64,000 nt of DNA from Candidatus Thiosymbion ectosymbiont of Catanema sp. Cochon2018. Lineage in GTDB: Bacteria > Pseudomonadota > Gammaproteobacteria > Chromatiales > Chromatiaceae. The translations under genes were made by a program, and so were the position numbers. The stretch covers positions 335,538 through 399,537 of the forward strand of contig WYCW01000004.1 in assembly GCA_011392765.1 (NCBI GenBank), read 5' to 3'. Below, in pieces: positions 8,873 through 18,247 of this stretch (its first letter is position 1; each line of letters begins with the position of its first letter). Below the pieces are notes generated by a model. That model had not been told where the DNA came from, did no database searches, and was given only the letters and a program-made list of their open reading frames with translations.

Positions 8873-9370
8873 AACTCACGTTTTGTCGGTCTGAGGCGCA
8901 GCCTCGCTAGAAACTAATACACTGATTTTATTGGTTTTCAGTTGGAAAACTGTAAATTTCGGTCGTTTCGTACCGAACCATCGATTCTCTTTGTGTTCCT
9001 TAAGCTCCTGATTTTTTTGCCGCAAATGAACGCAAATAGACGCAAATTGTAAGAAATGATTTTCATTTGCGTTCATTCGCGTTCATTTGCGGCTGAATTC
9101 TTCGGCATGCAGCTAAGGCCAAGGCCATTAAGTTAAGCGCTACCGGTCGGCAAAGTAAGAGAAGAAACTACGAATCACGTGAATCCTCGCGGAATTGTCA
9201 TCCCGAACCGAAGGGAGGGATCTTATTCGCGCGATTCGTAGTGTTGGGCACGGGCCATCCCTGGCCCTTTGCCCAACCTACGACAAGCGGCCAACAGCTA
9301 ACTGAATGGCATTGACGCGGCGCCTGGGAACGAGAGAACTCATCATTCCGCATTCATCATTCATCATTCA

Positions 9371-11368
9371 TTATTCCCCAACTTCCGCCCGCGCGGCGGC
9401 GAGATGCCTCCGCGTGCTCCGCGTGTACGGATGCTCCGGGCCCAGCTTGCGTTCCAAAACCGCCAGGGCCGACTCCAAGTAGCCGATGGCCTTTTCGTAC
9501 TCCCCGAGTGCTTTCCAGGCCGATCCCAGGTTGTTGCGGCGTATCGCAACATGGGGATGGTCCTCGCCATAGGTCCTGAGATCGCTCGCCAATGCCTGCT
9601 CATAATAGCCGATGGCCTTTTGGTACTCGCCGAGTAACTTCCAGGCCAATCCCAGGTTGTTGCGGCCTGCTGCGACATGGGGATGGTCTTCGCCATAGGT
9701 CTTCAGATTACTCGCCAATGCCTGCTCGTAGTAGCCGATGGCCTTTTGGTACTGCCCGAGTGCCTGCCAGGCCGATCCCAGATTGTTGCGGCGTATCGCC
9801 ACATCGGGATGGCCCTCGCCATAGGTCTTCAGATCGCTCGCCAATGCCTGCTCGTAATAGCCGATGGCCTTGTGGTATTCCCCGAGTGAATTCCAGGCCG
9901 ATCCCAGGTTGTTGCGGTCTCTTGCCACAGCGGGATGGTCCTCGCCATAGGCGTTGAGATCGCTCGCCAATGCCTGCTCGTAGTAGCCGATGGCCTTGTG
10001 GTGCTTCCCGAGTGAATCCCAGGCCAAGCCCAGATTGTTGCGGTCTTTTGCCACAGCGGGATGGTCCTCGCCGTAGGTCTTCAGATCGCTCGCCAAGGCC
10101 TGCTCGTAGTAGCCGATGGCCTTTTGGTACTCCCCGAGTGAATGCCAGGCCGATCCCAGATTGTTGCGGCCTGCTGCGACACGGGGATGGTCCTCGCCAT
10201 AGGTCTTGAGATTGCTCGCCAATGCCTGCTCCAAGTAGCCGATGGCCTTTTTGTACTCCCCGAGTGAATGCCAGGCCAATCCCAGGTTGTTGCGCTCTCT
10301 TGCGACAGCGGGATGGTCCTCGCCATAGGTCTTGAGATCACTCGCCAATGCCTGCTCCAAGTAGCCGATGGCCTTTTCGTACTCCCCGAGTTTCCGCCAA
10401 GCCTCTCCCAGGTTGTTGCGGCAGATTGCTATCTGGGGATGGTCCTCGCCATAGGTCTTCAGACCGCTCGCCAATGCCTGCTCGAAGTAGCCGATGGCCT
10501 TTTCGTACTCGCCGAGTGACTCCCAGGCCGATCCCAGATTGTTGCGAATTATCGCGACACGAGGATGGCCCTCGCCGTAGGCGTTGAGATCGCCGGCAAG
10601 GGCCTGCTCGTAGTAGTCCCTGGCGGCTCTGTAGTCGCCGAGGATCTGTGCCAGCTCGCCCGCGCCCGCGAGATACAGACTATTCTCCGGCGCGAGCCGC
10701 ACGGCCCGTTGGGCGTGTGTATAGGCCGACCGATAGCGGATCTCGTCCAGGGCGATGCGGCTTCTCTGATAGGCGGCCTCGGCGGCGGTCTGGATAGCCG
10801 CCTCGGTCCGGGCCTCGATTTGGGCGAAGAGCTGGTCCGCCTGGCTCCGGTCGCCTCGGGCCAAGGCGGCGCGGGCCTGATCCAGAAGCTCATCCGGGAC
10901 CTGGCCGCGGATGCTTTCCAACTGAGCGATGCGTTCCTTCAACTCCTTGATATAGGTCTGGTAGCTGGCCTGGGTATCCGCCAATCGGCGTTCGATCTCG
11001 GCCTTCTCTTGCTCCAGGATTCGGCGATCCTCGGCATGGGCCTGCTTCAGCTTTTCGGTGACCTCCTGCTCCCGTTCCTTGAGGTCGGCCTTGTATTGTT
11101 CGAGGGTGATGCCGATCTGAATGATCTGGATATTCCCTTTTCCCTCCTGTTGGACGGCCTGGCGGATGTCCCCGGTCCCCATATGTTGGATGCCAGGGTT
11201 GATATCCCCGGTTCCTGTATGTGTGACCGGGGAGCCCTGGATATCTCGATTCACCACGCCGCCGTTCGTAAAGGCCACATGCACCACCCAACCGCCGCCG
11301 ATTGCGGCAATTACCGCGGCGACCAGTCCCAATAGGGCTAGCAGGATTCTTCGCCGATCTTTCGTCAT
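9371..11368 (-). CDS. Membrane-anchored tetratricopeptide-repeat protein
   Basis: 665 residues. One membrane span near residues 8-33 (ILLALLGLVAAVIAAIGGGWV), a Gly-rich stretch with GTGDINPG and GTGDIRQ words (about 50-75), a coiled coil (about 85-165), a helical linker, then nine consecutive 42-residue TPR units with consensus KAIGYYEQALASDLKTYGED followed by HPxVAxxRNNLGSAWxSLGEY, and a capping half-unit. The kinesin-light-chain-like TPR_12 pattern points to protein-protein binding. The start at MTKDRRR is preceded by GGAGATAAGGG; a GTG 21 bases upstream is an alternative. The GTGDI words also occur in N-terminal regions of STAND-type proteins as I recall, but no NTPase is present. Function is unknown; an envelope scaffold is plausible. 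Confidence 0.8.
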   Translation of the reverse strand: MTKDRRRILLALLGLVAAVIAAIGGGWVVHVAFTNGGVVNRDIQGSPVTHTGTGDINPGIQHMGTGDIRQAVQQEGKGNIQIIQIGITLEQYKADLKEREQEVTEKLKQAHAEDRRILEQEKAEIERRLADTQASYQTYIKELKERIAQLESIRGQVPDELLDQARAALARGDRSQADQLFAQIEARTEAAIQTAAEAAYQRSRIALDEIRYRSAYTHAQRAVRLAPENSLYLAGAGELAQILGDYRAARDYYEQALAGDLNAYGEGHPRVAIIRNNLGSAWESLGEYEKAIGYFEQALASGLKTYGEDHPQIAICRNNLGEAWRKLGEYEKAIGYLEQALASDLKTYGEDHPAVARERNNLGLAWHSLGEYKKAIGYLEQALASNLKTYGEDHPRVAAGRNNLGSAWHSLGEYQKAIGYYEQALASDLKTYGEDHPAVAKDRNNLGLAWDSLGKHHKAIGYYEQALASDLNAYGEDHPAVARDRNNLGSAWNSLGEYHKAIGYYEQALASDLKTYGEGHPDVAIRRNNLGSAWQALGQYQKAIGYYEQALASNLKTYGEDHPHVAAGRNNLGLAWKLLGEYQKAIGYYEQALASDLRTYGEDHPHVAIRRNNLGSAWKALGEYEKAIGYLESALAVLERKLGPEHPYTRSTRRHLAAARAEVGE
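9440..10640. repeat. 126-bp tandem repeats encoding the TPR array
   Basis: About nine and a half units of 126 bp, with long stretches identical between neighbours (for example the codons for KAIGYYEQALAS). Identity at the DNA level is high enough to allow unit gain and loss by recombination. Confidence 0.85.
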
Positions 11369-11960
11369 TACCCTTATCTCCAACCCCACGGCCGTTTCAT
11401 TTGAACCACAGAGGACACAGAGAGCACAGAGAACGGAAAGAGATCCCTTCTCAGTGTCCTCTGCGTTCTCTGTGGTGAAAAAATGCCGAGTTCGAATTGA
11501 ACCACTTTATTCTTTGCCGCAAATGAACGCAAATGGACGCAAATCGAATCGGTTCGGCTTGTTCCAATGCAATGCCATTGAGTTAAGCGTTACCGGTCAA
11601 CGAAAAAGAGGAAAAACTACGAATCACGCGAATCCTCACGAATAGATTCGCGCTGATTCGCGCGATTCGTAGTTTTCTTTTCCGCATCCTAACCTACCAC
11701 GACAAGCGATCAGCAGCTAACTTAATGGCATTGACTCCAAGGGATCTCAGCACACGGCAGCGGTGGATCGCCGAGGCCGGCGACTCGGGCGGATTATTTT
11801 ATTCTTAATTCCTAATCTGCGGAAATCGGCGTAATCTGCGGATAAAAGATAGAGCCCATCTCGGTGTCCTCTGTGTTCTCTGTGGTTCCATTTCGGCTTG
11901 TTCCCACGCTGGAGCGTAGGAGCCGGAAGGGAAAAATCCCCGCGTTTAGATAAAGTATAA
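11369..11960. other. Intergenic repeats; first copy of a 225-bp duplication
   Basis: 11400-11480 is an ACCACAGAGGACACAGAG foldback. 11571-11796 is about 95% identical to 12366-12593. The sequence after it (11797-11885, with CTTAATTCCTAATCTGCGGA and GATAGAGCCCATCTCGGTG) matches 13531-13635. So one unit of about 315 bp exists twice, and the second copy has been split by the IS1-family element. Confidence 0.75.
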
Positions 11961-12092
11961 CTATTCTTCTTTTAACTCCACTATTCTTTGTCCACTTTCC
12001 AGTGCTTCTATTAGTTGTGTCAGCGATTTGGAACGGGATTGCAAAAATCGACTCAGAGCCACGGGTAATTGGTTATCAACAAGAAATTTCAT
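11961..12092 (-). pseudogene. Gutted DUF5615 (PIN-like) toxin
   Basis: Only 43 residues. The first 20, MKFLVDNQLPVALSRFLQSR, are the start of DUF5615 PIN-like toxins, and the last 23 (SLTQLIEALESGQRIVELKE) resemble their C-terminus; the roughly 70 residues between, with the remaining catalytic acidic residues, are missing with the frame kept. The ATG overlaps the DUF433 antitoxin stop, the normal order in these operons. I infer an inactivating internal deletion. The family match rests on motif memory. Confidence 0.65.
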
Positions 12093-12319
12093 GCTACCTT
12101 GAGTACCACATGATTTGTTTGACATGCGGCGTATTGTAAAGCGGCCAAAATATCTTCTCGTTCAAGAAAAGGATAGTCCTCTAAAATTTCTTCAAATGAC
12201 GCTCCCGCTCCCAGCAATTCAAGGATATCGCTGATACGCATTCGTTTTCCTCTAATACATGGACGACCCCCACATTTTCCTTCTTCTAGTGTGATTCGTT
12301 CCAGTAAACGATTATTCAT
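12089..12319 (-). CDS. DUF433 antitoxin
   Basis: 76 residues with the DUF433 pattern: RITLEEGKCGGRPCIRGKRM, then RISDILELLGAGASFEEILE and DYPFLEREDILAAL. DUF433 proteins are small helix-turn-helix antitoxins usually paired with a DUF5615 PIN-like nuclease encoded downstream. Here the partner survives only as a 43-residue remnant overlapping by four bases, so the antitoxin is probably a leftover of a dead module. Confidence 0.85.
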   Translation of the reverse strand: MNNRLLERITLEEGKCGGRPCIRGKRMRISDILELLGAGASFEEILEDYPFLEREDILAALQYAACQTNHVVLKVA

Positions 12320-12593
12320 GCCATTTTCTCCTCGTGCACCAGAGTAAAGTTGCAGCTCACTCCAAGGGCAATGCCATTAAGTTAAGCGTTACCGGTCAAC
12401 GAAAAAGAGGAAAAACTACGAATCACGCGAATCCTCACGAATAGATTCGCGCTGATTCGCGCGATTCGTAGTTTTCTTTTCCGTATCCTAATCTACTACG
12501 ACAAGCGGTCAGTAGCTAACTTAATGGCATTGACTCCAAGGGATCTTAGCACACGGCAGCGGTGGATCGCCGAGGCCAGCAACTCGGGCAGAT
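12320..12593. repeat. Second copy of the 225-bp duplicated unit
   Basis: 12366-12593 repeats 11571-11796, including the ACTACGAATC palindrome, CTTAATGGCATTGACTCC and CACACGGCAGCGGTGGATCG. The unit is cut at GGGCAGAT by the insertion sequence and resumes at 13528. Confidence 0.85.
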
Positions 12594-12620
12594 GGTAGTG
12601 GCTAATATGTAAGTGGAATC

Positions 12621-13133
12621 TTAGCCAACAGATGGTAATAACTCGGTATTATAGCGATGCAGGAAGAGTTTCAAACAAATCTCATGCATATGGAGGCGTT
12701 TGGAAAAAGATAATGTTTTACGTACGAAGCGGGCTAAATGCTGCCGCAAGGTATTATTCCAACGCTCGACATGAGCTGTCTCACCCGTTTCTTTACCGAC
12801 AGGATGATGTTGCTCAGTGGGAATAACGGCTGGATACGCTTTCCAATAGTCGGTGAAAACAATGGCCTTTTTATAGGCGGATGGGATACGCTCCCAGAGG
12901 AGTCGGCACGTTTTTTCACCGCGATCACCGCAGGCATAAGCAATGACTTCTCGGGTCTCTCGATTCAACGCAATCCAGATCCAAACTTTGGTGTCTGTGC
13001 AGAAGACAAAAGACCATAACTCATCCATTTCCAACACGGGTGTTTGCCCAGGATCAACTGGTTTCAGCGTGCTCTCAAGGGGTGGGAGCTGTTCTGCCTT
13101 TTTTTTAACCAGGCACTCAAGGTTTGTCGACAA
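12621..13133 (-). CDS. insB: IS1-family transposase, catalytic frame (InsB)
   Basis: 170 residues. DDE motifs: MDELWSFV, VFTDYWKAYP and AHVERWNNTLRQHLARFVRK, the last being the strongly conserved IS1 ER(x)N...RQ..AR..RK..SFSK pattern. Produced by frameshifting from the upstream InsA-like frame at an A8 slippery run. It cuts and joins the ends of the surrounding 934-bp element. Confidence 0.9.
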   Translation of the reverse strand: MSTNLECLVKKKAEQLPPLESTLKPVDPGQTPVLEMDELWSFVFCTDTKVWIWIALNRETREVIAYACGDRGEKTCRLLWERIPSAYKKAIVFTDYWKAYPAVIPTEQHHPVGKETGETAHVERWNNTLRQHLARFVRKTLSFSKRLHMHEICLKLFLHRYNTELLPSVG

Positions 13134-13357
13134 ACCCCAAACGTCCGTTCGATCCCGCGCATACTGGAGCGTTCTTGATAAGCTTTTATCATGATCTCTT
13201 TTTCTTCTTCCGTATAATCCTGTCGGGGTTCAAGTACGCCATAAGCACCACAGGTTTTACAATGATATTGTGGACTGCCACTCCCATTTGTGCCATTCTT
13301 GACAATCTTTTCACTTTGACATTTGCGGCAAACGTGGACTTTCTTTTCAAGAATCAT
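13064..13357 (-). CDS. insA: IS1-family InsA-like protein
   Basis: 97 residues. An N-terminal zinc ribbon (CRKCQSEKIVKNG, then YHCKTCGAYG) is followed by a helix-turn-helix (MRGIERTFGVCRQTLSAWLK). In IS1 this product binds the inverted repeats and represses; joined by frameshifting to InsB it forms the transposase. Confidence 0.88.
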   Translation of the reverse strand: MILEKKVHVCRKCQSEKIVKNGTNGSGSPQYHCKTCGAYGVLEPRQDYTEEEKEIMIKAYQERSSMRGIERTFGVCRQTLSAWLKKRQNSSHPLRAR

Positions 13358-13527
13358 AGTGAAAAACCCTGTGCTTGAATTGATGCCTGAAGGTAGTCAT
13401 TCAAACCCCACTGAATCATTTTGGAGAGGGCCGTCGAAATTTAGTACCATAGATGCTAAAAATCGCATTGCCTTGAATGACTAAGAATTGACTATTTTAC
13501 TATATCACTCTGGCATTTACCACTACC

Positions 13528-13829
13528 GGGCAGATTATTTCATTCTTAATTCTTAATCTGCGGAAATCGGCGTAATCTGCGGATAAAAGATAGAGCCCAT
13601 CTCGGTGTCCTCTGTGTTCTCTGTGTTCTCTGTGGTTTGAACCTCACAGACCATAGCATAAACTATTGCTTATATCACTTATCAGAAATATTGACTGGAA
13701 ATTATAGTTGCGTTTCCTGATAATGCTTCCCAGGTTCCGTCGCGGGACACCCGCAGACGGCACCCCGGTTCAACCGCCGGCGGCAGTGCCGGTTTTACTA
13801 CTCCATACCTTTTAAGAGGACATGTGCCA
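13528..13829 (+). promoter_or_regulatory. cbbL upstream region with LysR-type palindromes
   Basis: After repeat DNA up to about 13640 the sequence turns unique and AT-rich. AGCATAAACTATTGCTTAT (13655-13673) is an imperfect palindrome with T-N11-A character, and TTATCAGAAA (13679-13688) faces TTTCCTGATAA (13713-13723) as an inverted pair. These are the best candidates for CbbR sites. AAGAGGA at 13813-13819 is the cbbL ribosome binding site. Binding is inferred. Confidence 0.45.
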
Positions 13830-15248
13830 ATGGCCAAGACTTACAGCGCGGGCGTCAAAGAATATCGCGAGACTTACTGGATGCCCGATTACACGCCGAA
13901 GGACACCGATATCCTGGCATGTTTCAAGATCACCCCGCAGCCGGGCGTACCCCGTGAAGAGGCCGCCGCCGCTGTCGCCGCCGAGTCCTCCACCGGTACC
14001 TGGACCACCGTCTGGACCGATCTGCTGACCGACCTGGACCACTACAAGGGCCGCGCCTACGCCATCGAGGATGTGCCCGGTGACGACGAGTGTTACTACG
14101 CCTTCGTCGCCTACCCCATCGACCTGTTCGAGGAAGGCTCGGTGGTCAATGTCTTCACCTCCCTGGTCGGCAATGTGTTCGGCTTCAAGGCCGTGCGTGC
14201 CCTGCGCCTGGAAGACGTGCGCTTCCCCATCGCCTATGTCATGACCTGCAACGGTCCGCCCCACGGCATCCAGGTCGAACGCGATAAATTCAACAAGTAC
14301 GGCCGCGCGCTGCTGGGCTGCACCATCAAGCCCAAGCTGGGCCTGTCGGCCAAGAACTATGGCCGCGCCGTCTACGAGTGCCTGCGCGGCGGCCTGGACC
14401 TGACCAAGGACGACGAGAATGTCAACTCCCAGCCCTTCATGCGCTGGCGCAACCGCTTCGAGTTCGTCATGGAAGCGATCCACAAGGCCGAGGCCGAGAC
14501 CGGCGAGCGCAAGGGTCACTACCTGAACGTCACCGCCCCGACGCCGGAAGAGATGTACAAGCGCGCCGAGTTTGCTAAGGAGCTGGGTGCCCCCATCATC
14601 ATGCACGACTTCCTGACCGGCGGTTTCACGGCCAACACCGGGCTCGCCCAGTGGTGCCGCGACAACGGCATTTTGCTGCACATCCACCGCGCCATGCACG
14701 CCGTACTCGACCGTCACCCGCGTCACGGTATCCACTTCCGCGTACTGGCCAAGGCCCTGCGCCTCTCCGGCGGTGACCACCTGCACTCCGGCACCGTGGT
14801 CGGCAAGCTCGAAGGCGACCGCGAGGCGACCCTGGGCTGGATCGACATCATGCGTGACAGCTTCATCAAGGAAGACCGCAGCCGCGGTATCTTCTTCGAT
14901 CAGGATTGGGGCTCCATGCCCGGCGTATTCCCGGTCGCCTCGGGCGGCATCCACGTCTGGCACATGCCGGCGCTGGTCACCATCTTTGGCGACGATGCCT
15001 GCCTGCAGTTCGGCGGCGGCACCCTGGGCCATCCGTGGGGCAACGCGGCCGGCGCCGCGGCCAACCGCGTGGCCCTCGAGGCCTGCGTCGAGGCCCGCAA
15101 CCAAGGCATCGCCGTCGAGAAGGAAGGCAAGGAGATCCTGACCAAGGCCGCCGCCTCCAGCCCCGAGCTCAAGGCCGCTATGGAGACCTGGAAAGAGATC
15201 AAGTTCGAGTTCGACACCGTCGACAAGCTGGATGTAGCGCACAAATAA
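13830..15248 (+). CDS. cbbL: RuBisCO form IA large subunit
   Basis: 472 residues, standard length. Carboxylates ribulose 1,5-bisphosphate in the Calvin cycle. Catalytic motifs are intact: [24 protein letters not shown] with the lysine to be carbamylated near residue 193, [23 protein letters not shown] (loop 6 lysine) and [12 protein letters not shown]. The N-terminus [17 protein letters not shown] is that of green-type form IA enzymes of Chromatiaceae and sulfur oxidisers. An in-frame GTG six bases upstream is rejected in favour of this ATG because of the family N-terminus. cbbS follows after 124 bp. No carboxysome genes follow cbbS, which terminates, so this is the non-carboxysomal arrangement. 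Confidence 0.97.
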   Translation: MAKTYSAGVKEYRETYWMPDYTPKDTDILACFKITPQPGVPREEAAAAVAAESSTGTWTTVWTDLLTDLDHYKGRAYAIEDVPGDDECYYAFVAYPIDLFEEGSVVNVFTSLVGNVFGFKAVRALRLEDVRFPIAYVMTCNGPPHGIQVERDKFNKYGRALLGCTIKPKLGLSAKNYGRAVYECLRGGLDLTKDDENVNSQPFMRWRNRFEFVMEAIHKAEAETGERKGHYLNVTAPTPEEMYKRAEFAKELGAPIIMHDFLTGGFTANTGLAQWCRDNGILLHIHRAMHAVLDRHPRHGIHFRVLAKALRLSGGDHLHSGTVVGKLEGDREATLGWIDIMRDSFIKEDRSRGIFFDQDWGSMPGVFPVASGGIHVWHMPALVTIFGDDACLQFGGGTLGHPWGNAAGAAANRVALEACVEARNQGIAVEKEGKEILTKAAASSPELKAAMETWKEIKFEFDTVDKLDVAHK

Positions 15249-15261
15249 GTCGCCGGCTACC

Positions 15262-15301
15262 AGCCCCCAGTCACCGGCCCTTGTGCCGGCGGCTGGAAGT
15301 C
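15262..15301 (+). other. Hairpin between cbbL and cbbS
   Basis: CACCGGCCC and GTGCCGGCGG fold into a GC-rich stem inside the 124-bp spacer. It lacks a T tail, so it more likely stabilises or processes the cbbL message and adjusts the subunit ratio than terminates. Confidence 0.35.
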
Positions 15302-15372
15302 GGGAATGCAGACACCCGCGTACAGCGACGATTCCCGAATTTCGAACCACCTTAAAAATAGAGGAACACCCG

Positions 15373-15729
15373 ATGAGCGATATGCAAGACTATGCATCCA
15401 GCCTGAGTGATGTGAAGAGCCGTAAGTTCGAGACCTTCTCCTACCTGCCGGAGATGGACAGAGACCAGATCCGCAAGCAGGTGGAATTCATCGTCTCCAA
15501 GGGCTGGAATCCGGCCGTCGAACACACCGAGCCGGAGAACGCCTTCAGTCACTACTGGTATATGTGGAAGTTGCCCTTGTTCGGCGAGACCAATGTCGAC
15601 ACCGTGCTGACCGAGGCCGATGCCTGCCATAAGGCCCACCCCAACAACCATGTGCGCCTGATCGGCTACGACAACTACGCCCAGTCCAAGGGCGCCGAGA
15701 TGGTCGTCTTCCGCGGCAAACCCGTGTGA
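15373..15729 (+). CDS. cbbS: RuBisCO form I small subunit
   Basis: 118 residues, family length. Caps the L8 core of form I RuBisCO. Recognisable segments: [41 protein letters not shown] and [23 protein letters not shown] precedes the ATG at a normal distance. Co-transcribed with cbbL and followed within 30 bp by a strong terminator. Confidence 0.97.
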   Translation: MSDMQDYASSLSDVKSRKFETFSYLPEMDRDQIRKQVEFIVSKGWNPAVEHTEPENAFSHYWYMWKLPLFGETNVDTVLTEADACHKAHPNNHVRLIGYDNYAQSKGAEMVVFRGKPV

Positions 15730-15757
15730 TGTCCATCCGGGCGGTGCCTGCATGAGA

Positions 15758-15796
15758 TGCCCCTGCCCCGCAATGCGGGGTGGGGGTATTTTCTAT
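15758..15796 (+). terminator. Rho-independent terminator of cbbLS
   Basis: CCCCTGCCCCGC pairs with GCGGGGTGGGG around a 3-nt loop and is followed by TATTTTCT. It lies 30-60 bp after the cbbS stop. Confidence 0.85.
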
Positions 15797-15912
15797 TGAA
15801 TGGCGCAAAGGGCGCGAAAAGGAGAGGATTTGAACCGCAGAGACGCGGAGGACGCAGAGAGGAAATTTATTTCGAGGCGTTGTGCAGCTTTTGGTTCCGT
15901 TTCTCCCAGCTT

Positions 15913-16485
15913 TCATTTCAGCTTGACAGCAATGCTATCCAAGCCGTTGCTACTCAGCAGGGCCCGAGTTTTGTTCACTTCCTGCCTACCCCGATAGGGA
16001 CCCGCGCGCACCCGATAATAGTCCTCGTCGTTCACTGTCACCCGCTGGATCTTGGCCCGGACGCCGAGCAAGGCAAGCTTGGCCTTGAGCCGTTCTGCAT
16101 CGGATGCCTTGCGTAACGAGGCGATCTGCAACAAATAGGAGACCTTATCTCCGGCAGACCCGGTCGGTTTTTCCGCTTTGGTCGTCTTTCGAGGCTTGGG
16201 CGGTCGGGACGGAGCGCTGGCATCCGGCTCCTCGTCGGGAACCGGCACTTCCATTTTCGGGAGGAGCCGGTGGAAAGTGAAGCTCGGGGGTTCGACGGCC
16301 GGCTTCGCCTGGGTATGGGAGCCCGAGGCGGCCGGGGGGGGCGTTCGGTCGTGCAGCGTCCAGGCCAGACCGACCCCGAAGGCGCCGACGACCGCGCCGG
16401 TGACGAACCAGAAGAAACCGGAGCCCCCGCGACGGGCGTGACGGGGCCGGGGTTTCTCTTTTGCCTTGTAGTCTTTGCTAGCCAT
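15913..16485 (-). CDS. SPOR-domain cell-division protein (FtsN-like)
   Basis: 190 residues. A basic N-terminus, one membrane span (GFFWFVTGAVVGAFGVGLAW, about 24-43), a Pro-rich linker, then a SPOR domain from about residue 113 (YLLQIASLRKASDAERLKAK ... YYRVRAGPYRGRQEVNKTRA). SPOR domains bind denuded septal glycan. Placement directly after argS, one base downstream of its stop, is the classic gammaproteobacterial argS-ftsN-like arrangement, so the two are co-transcribed. Confidence 0.88.
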   Translation of the reverse strand: MASKDYKAKEKPRPRHARRGGSGFFWFVTGAVVGAFGVGLAWTLHDRTPPPAASGSHTQAKPAVEPPSFTFHRLLPKMEVPVPDEEPDASAPSRPPKPRKTTKAEKPTGSAGDKVSYLLQIASLRKASDAERLKAKLALLGVRAKIQRVTVNDEDYYRVRAGPYRGRQEVNKTRALLSSNGLDSIAVKLK

Positions 16486-16486
16486 G

Positions 16487-18247
16487 TCACATGCTCTCCG
16501 GGGCCGACACTCCGATCAGATCGAGGCCGTTGCGCAGTACCTGCCGCACCGCCAGGATCAGCTCGATACGAGCATCGCGCAGGCCCTGATCCGCCACCAA
16601 AAACTGGTGGGCGTTGTAGTAGGTGTGGAAGTCGTTGGCCAGCTCCCGCAGGTAGTGAGCGAGCTGGTGGGGCTCGCGGGCGAGCGCCGCCGCCTCGACC
16701 ACTTCCGGATAACGCGACAGGGCCTTGAGCAGGTCTTGCTCATGGGCCGCCATCAGTAGCTCCAGGTTGGTCTCGCCGGGACTCGGGTCGATTGCCGAGC
16801 CTCGTTCCGCTGCCTGCCGCAGTACGCTGCAGATCCGGGCATGAGCGTACTGGACATAGTAGACCGGGTTGTCCGCGGATTGGGACCTGGCGAGATCCAG
16901 GTCGAAATCCAGGTGTTGCTCGCAACGGCGCATGATGTAAAAGAAGCGGGCCGCATCTCTGCCGACTTCCTTGCGTAGTTGACGCAGGGTAACGAATTCC
17001 CCGGAGCGAGTGGACATCCGTACCCGCTCGCCACCGCGATAGAGGATGGCGAACTGTACCAACAGTACGTCCAGCCTTCCGGGGTCGTTTTCCAAGGCCG
17101 CCAGGGCCGACTTGACCCGCGGCACATAGCCGTGATGATCCGCCCCCCAGATGTCGATCACCTGCTCGAAACCACGCGCCAATTTGTCCATGTGGTAGGC
17201 GATGTCCGAGGCAAAATAGGTGGTCTGACCATTGTCGCGCACCACCACCCGATCCTTTTCGTCCCCGAAGTCGCTGGAGCGGAACCAGAGTGCGCCGTCC
17301 CGTTCATAGAGATGCCCGCCCGCCCGCAGGCGCGCAATAACCTGGTCGACGGTGCCGCGCTCGGTCAGGGAACGCTCGGAGAACCACTCGTCGTAGTCCA
17401 CCCCGAACCGGGACAGGTCATCGCGGATATCGTCCAGGATATGCTCGAGTCCCAGGTCGAACACCAGTCGATAGCGATCCCCTCCCAATAAGTGGCGGGC
17501 ACGCTCGATCAGGGCATCGATGTGGAGTTCCTTGTCGCCCCCCCCCGGCTCGTCCGGGGGCATGCCGGCGAAGACCTCATCGCCGGAATAGCGGTAGTCG
17601 TCCTCCTGTTCCCGATGCAGGGTGGCGGCGATGTCCCACACATAGTCGCCCTGGTAGCCGTTGCTCGGGAAGGCGAGCTCTTCCCCACACAGCTCTAGGT
17701 AGCGCAGCCACACGGAGGTGGCCAGGATGTCCATCTGCCGTCCGGCGTCGTTGACGTAATACTCGCGGTGGACCTCGAAGCCCACGGTCTCCAGCAGATT
17801 CGCCACCACCGCGCCGTAAGCGGCGCCACGACCATGGCCCACGTGCAGGGGACCGGTGGGGTTGGCGGAGACGAATTCCACCTGGACTCGCCTGCCGGCG
17901 CCGAGATCAGTGTGCCCGTAGGCCGGGCCGGCCGCCAGGATTCGGGGCACCAGGGCCCGGTAAGCGGCAGGGGCGAGGAAGACGTTGATGAAACCGGGAC
18001 CGGCGATTTCTACCCGCTCGATCAGCGGGGACGGCGGCAACGCATCGATCAGGCGCACGGCCAGGTCGCGCGGCTTACTGCGGGCCCGCTTGGCCAGGAC
18101 CAGCGCCGCATTGGAGGAGAAATCACCATGACGCGGGTCGCGGGTGCGCTCCACCTGGACGGTCGGGAGTGCATCCTCCGGGAAGAGACCATCGGCGGCG
18201 AGCCGCGCCAGGGCGCCGGTGAAGAGTTCTTCGATCCGTTGCTTCAT
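16487..18247 (-). CDS. argS: Arginyl-tRNA synthetase
   Basis: 586 residues, normal length. Class I synthetase charging tRNA-Arg. The HIGH-like motif is in [17 protein letters not shown], the KMSK position is degenerate as in most ArgS ([14 protein letters not shown]), and the C-terminal anticodon-binding domain carries [16 protein letters not shown]. Start at MKQRIEELF. Upstream is repeat DNA; downstream the SPOR gene is tightly linked. Confidence 0.96.
   Translation of the reverse strand: MKQRIEELFTGALARLAADGLFPEDALPTVQVERTRDPRHGDFSSNAALVLAKRARSKPRDLAVRLIDALPPSPLIERVEIAGPGFINVFLAPAAYRALVPRILAAGPAYGHTDLGAGRRVQVEFVSANPTGPLHVGHGRGAAYGAVVANLLETVGFEVHREYYVNDAGRQMDILATSVWLRYLELCGEELAFPSNGYQGDYVWDIAATLHREQEDDYRYSGDEVFAGMPPDEPGGGDKELHIDALIERARHLLGGDRYRLVFDLGLEHILDDIRDDLSRFGVDYDEWFSERSLTERGTVDQVIARLRAGGHLYERDGALWFRSSDFGDEKDRVVVRDNGQTTYFASDIAYHMDKLARGFEQVIDIWGADHHGYVPRVKSALAALENDPGRLDVLLVQFAILYRGGERVRMSTRSGEFVTLRQLRKEVGRDAARFFYIMRRCEQHLDFDLDLARSQSADNPVYYVQYAHARICSVLRQAAERGSAIDPSPGETNLELLMAAHEQDLLKALSRYPEVVEAAALAREPHQLAHYLRELANDFHTYYNAHQFLVADQGLRDARIELILAVRQVLRNGLDLIGVSAPESM

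Larger units (their letters stand above)
8508..9370. other. Intergenic region made of dispersed repeats
   Basis: Holds two copies of a 98-bp repeat (8575-8672 and 8773-8872), a fragment of the CTAG-associated repeat on the minus strand (8886-8911, CTAGCGAGGC with CCTCAGACC), two copies of a GCAAATGAACGCAAAT word (about 9022-9090), an ACTACGAATC palindrome (9168-9242), a TTGGGC foldback and a CATTCATCATTCATC array that runs to the stop codon of the TPR gene. No gene seen. Confidence 0.6.
12594..13527 (-). mobile_element. IS1-family insertion sequence, 934 bp
   Basis: Ends GGTAGTGG on both sides. The flanks carry a perfect 8-bp target duplication, GGGCAGAT, at 12586-12593 and 13528-13535. Two overlapping frames, an InsA-like zinc-ribbon/helix-turn-helix and an InsB-like DDE catalytic frame, overlap at a run of eight A on the coding strand (13099-13106), the usual site of programmed frameshifting in IS1. 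Both frames look intact. Confidence 0.9.

Noticed and set aside
13812..15350. Long minus-strand frame opposite cbbL, and similar long frames opposite pntA, pntB, ppdK, glgP and the 23746 gene
   Set aside because: These are antisense shadows of highly expressed GC-rich genes. None has a protein-like sequence or a ribosome binding site.
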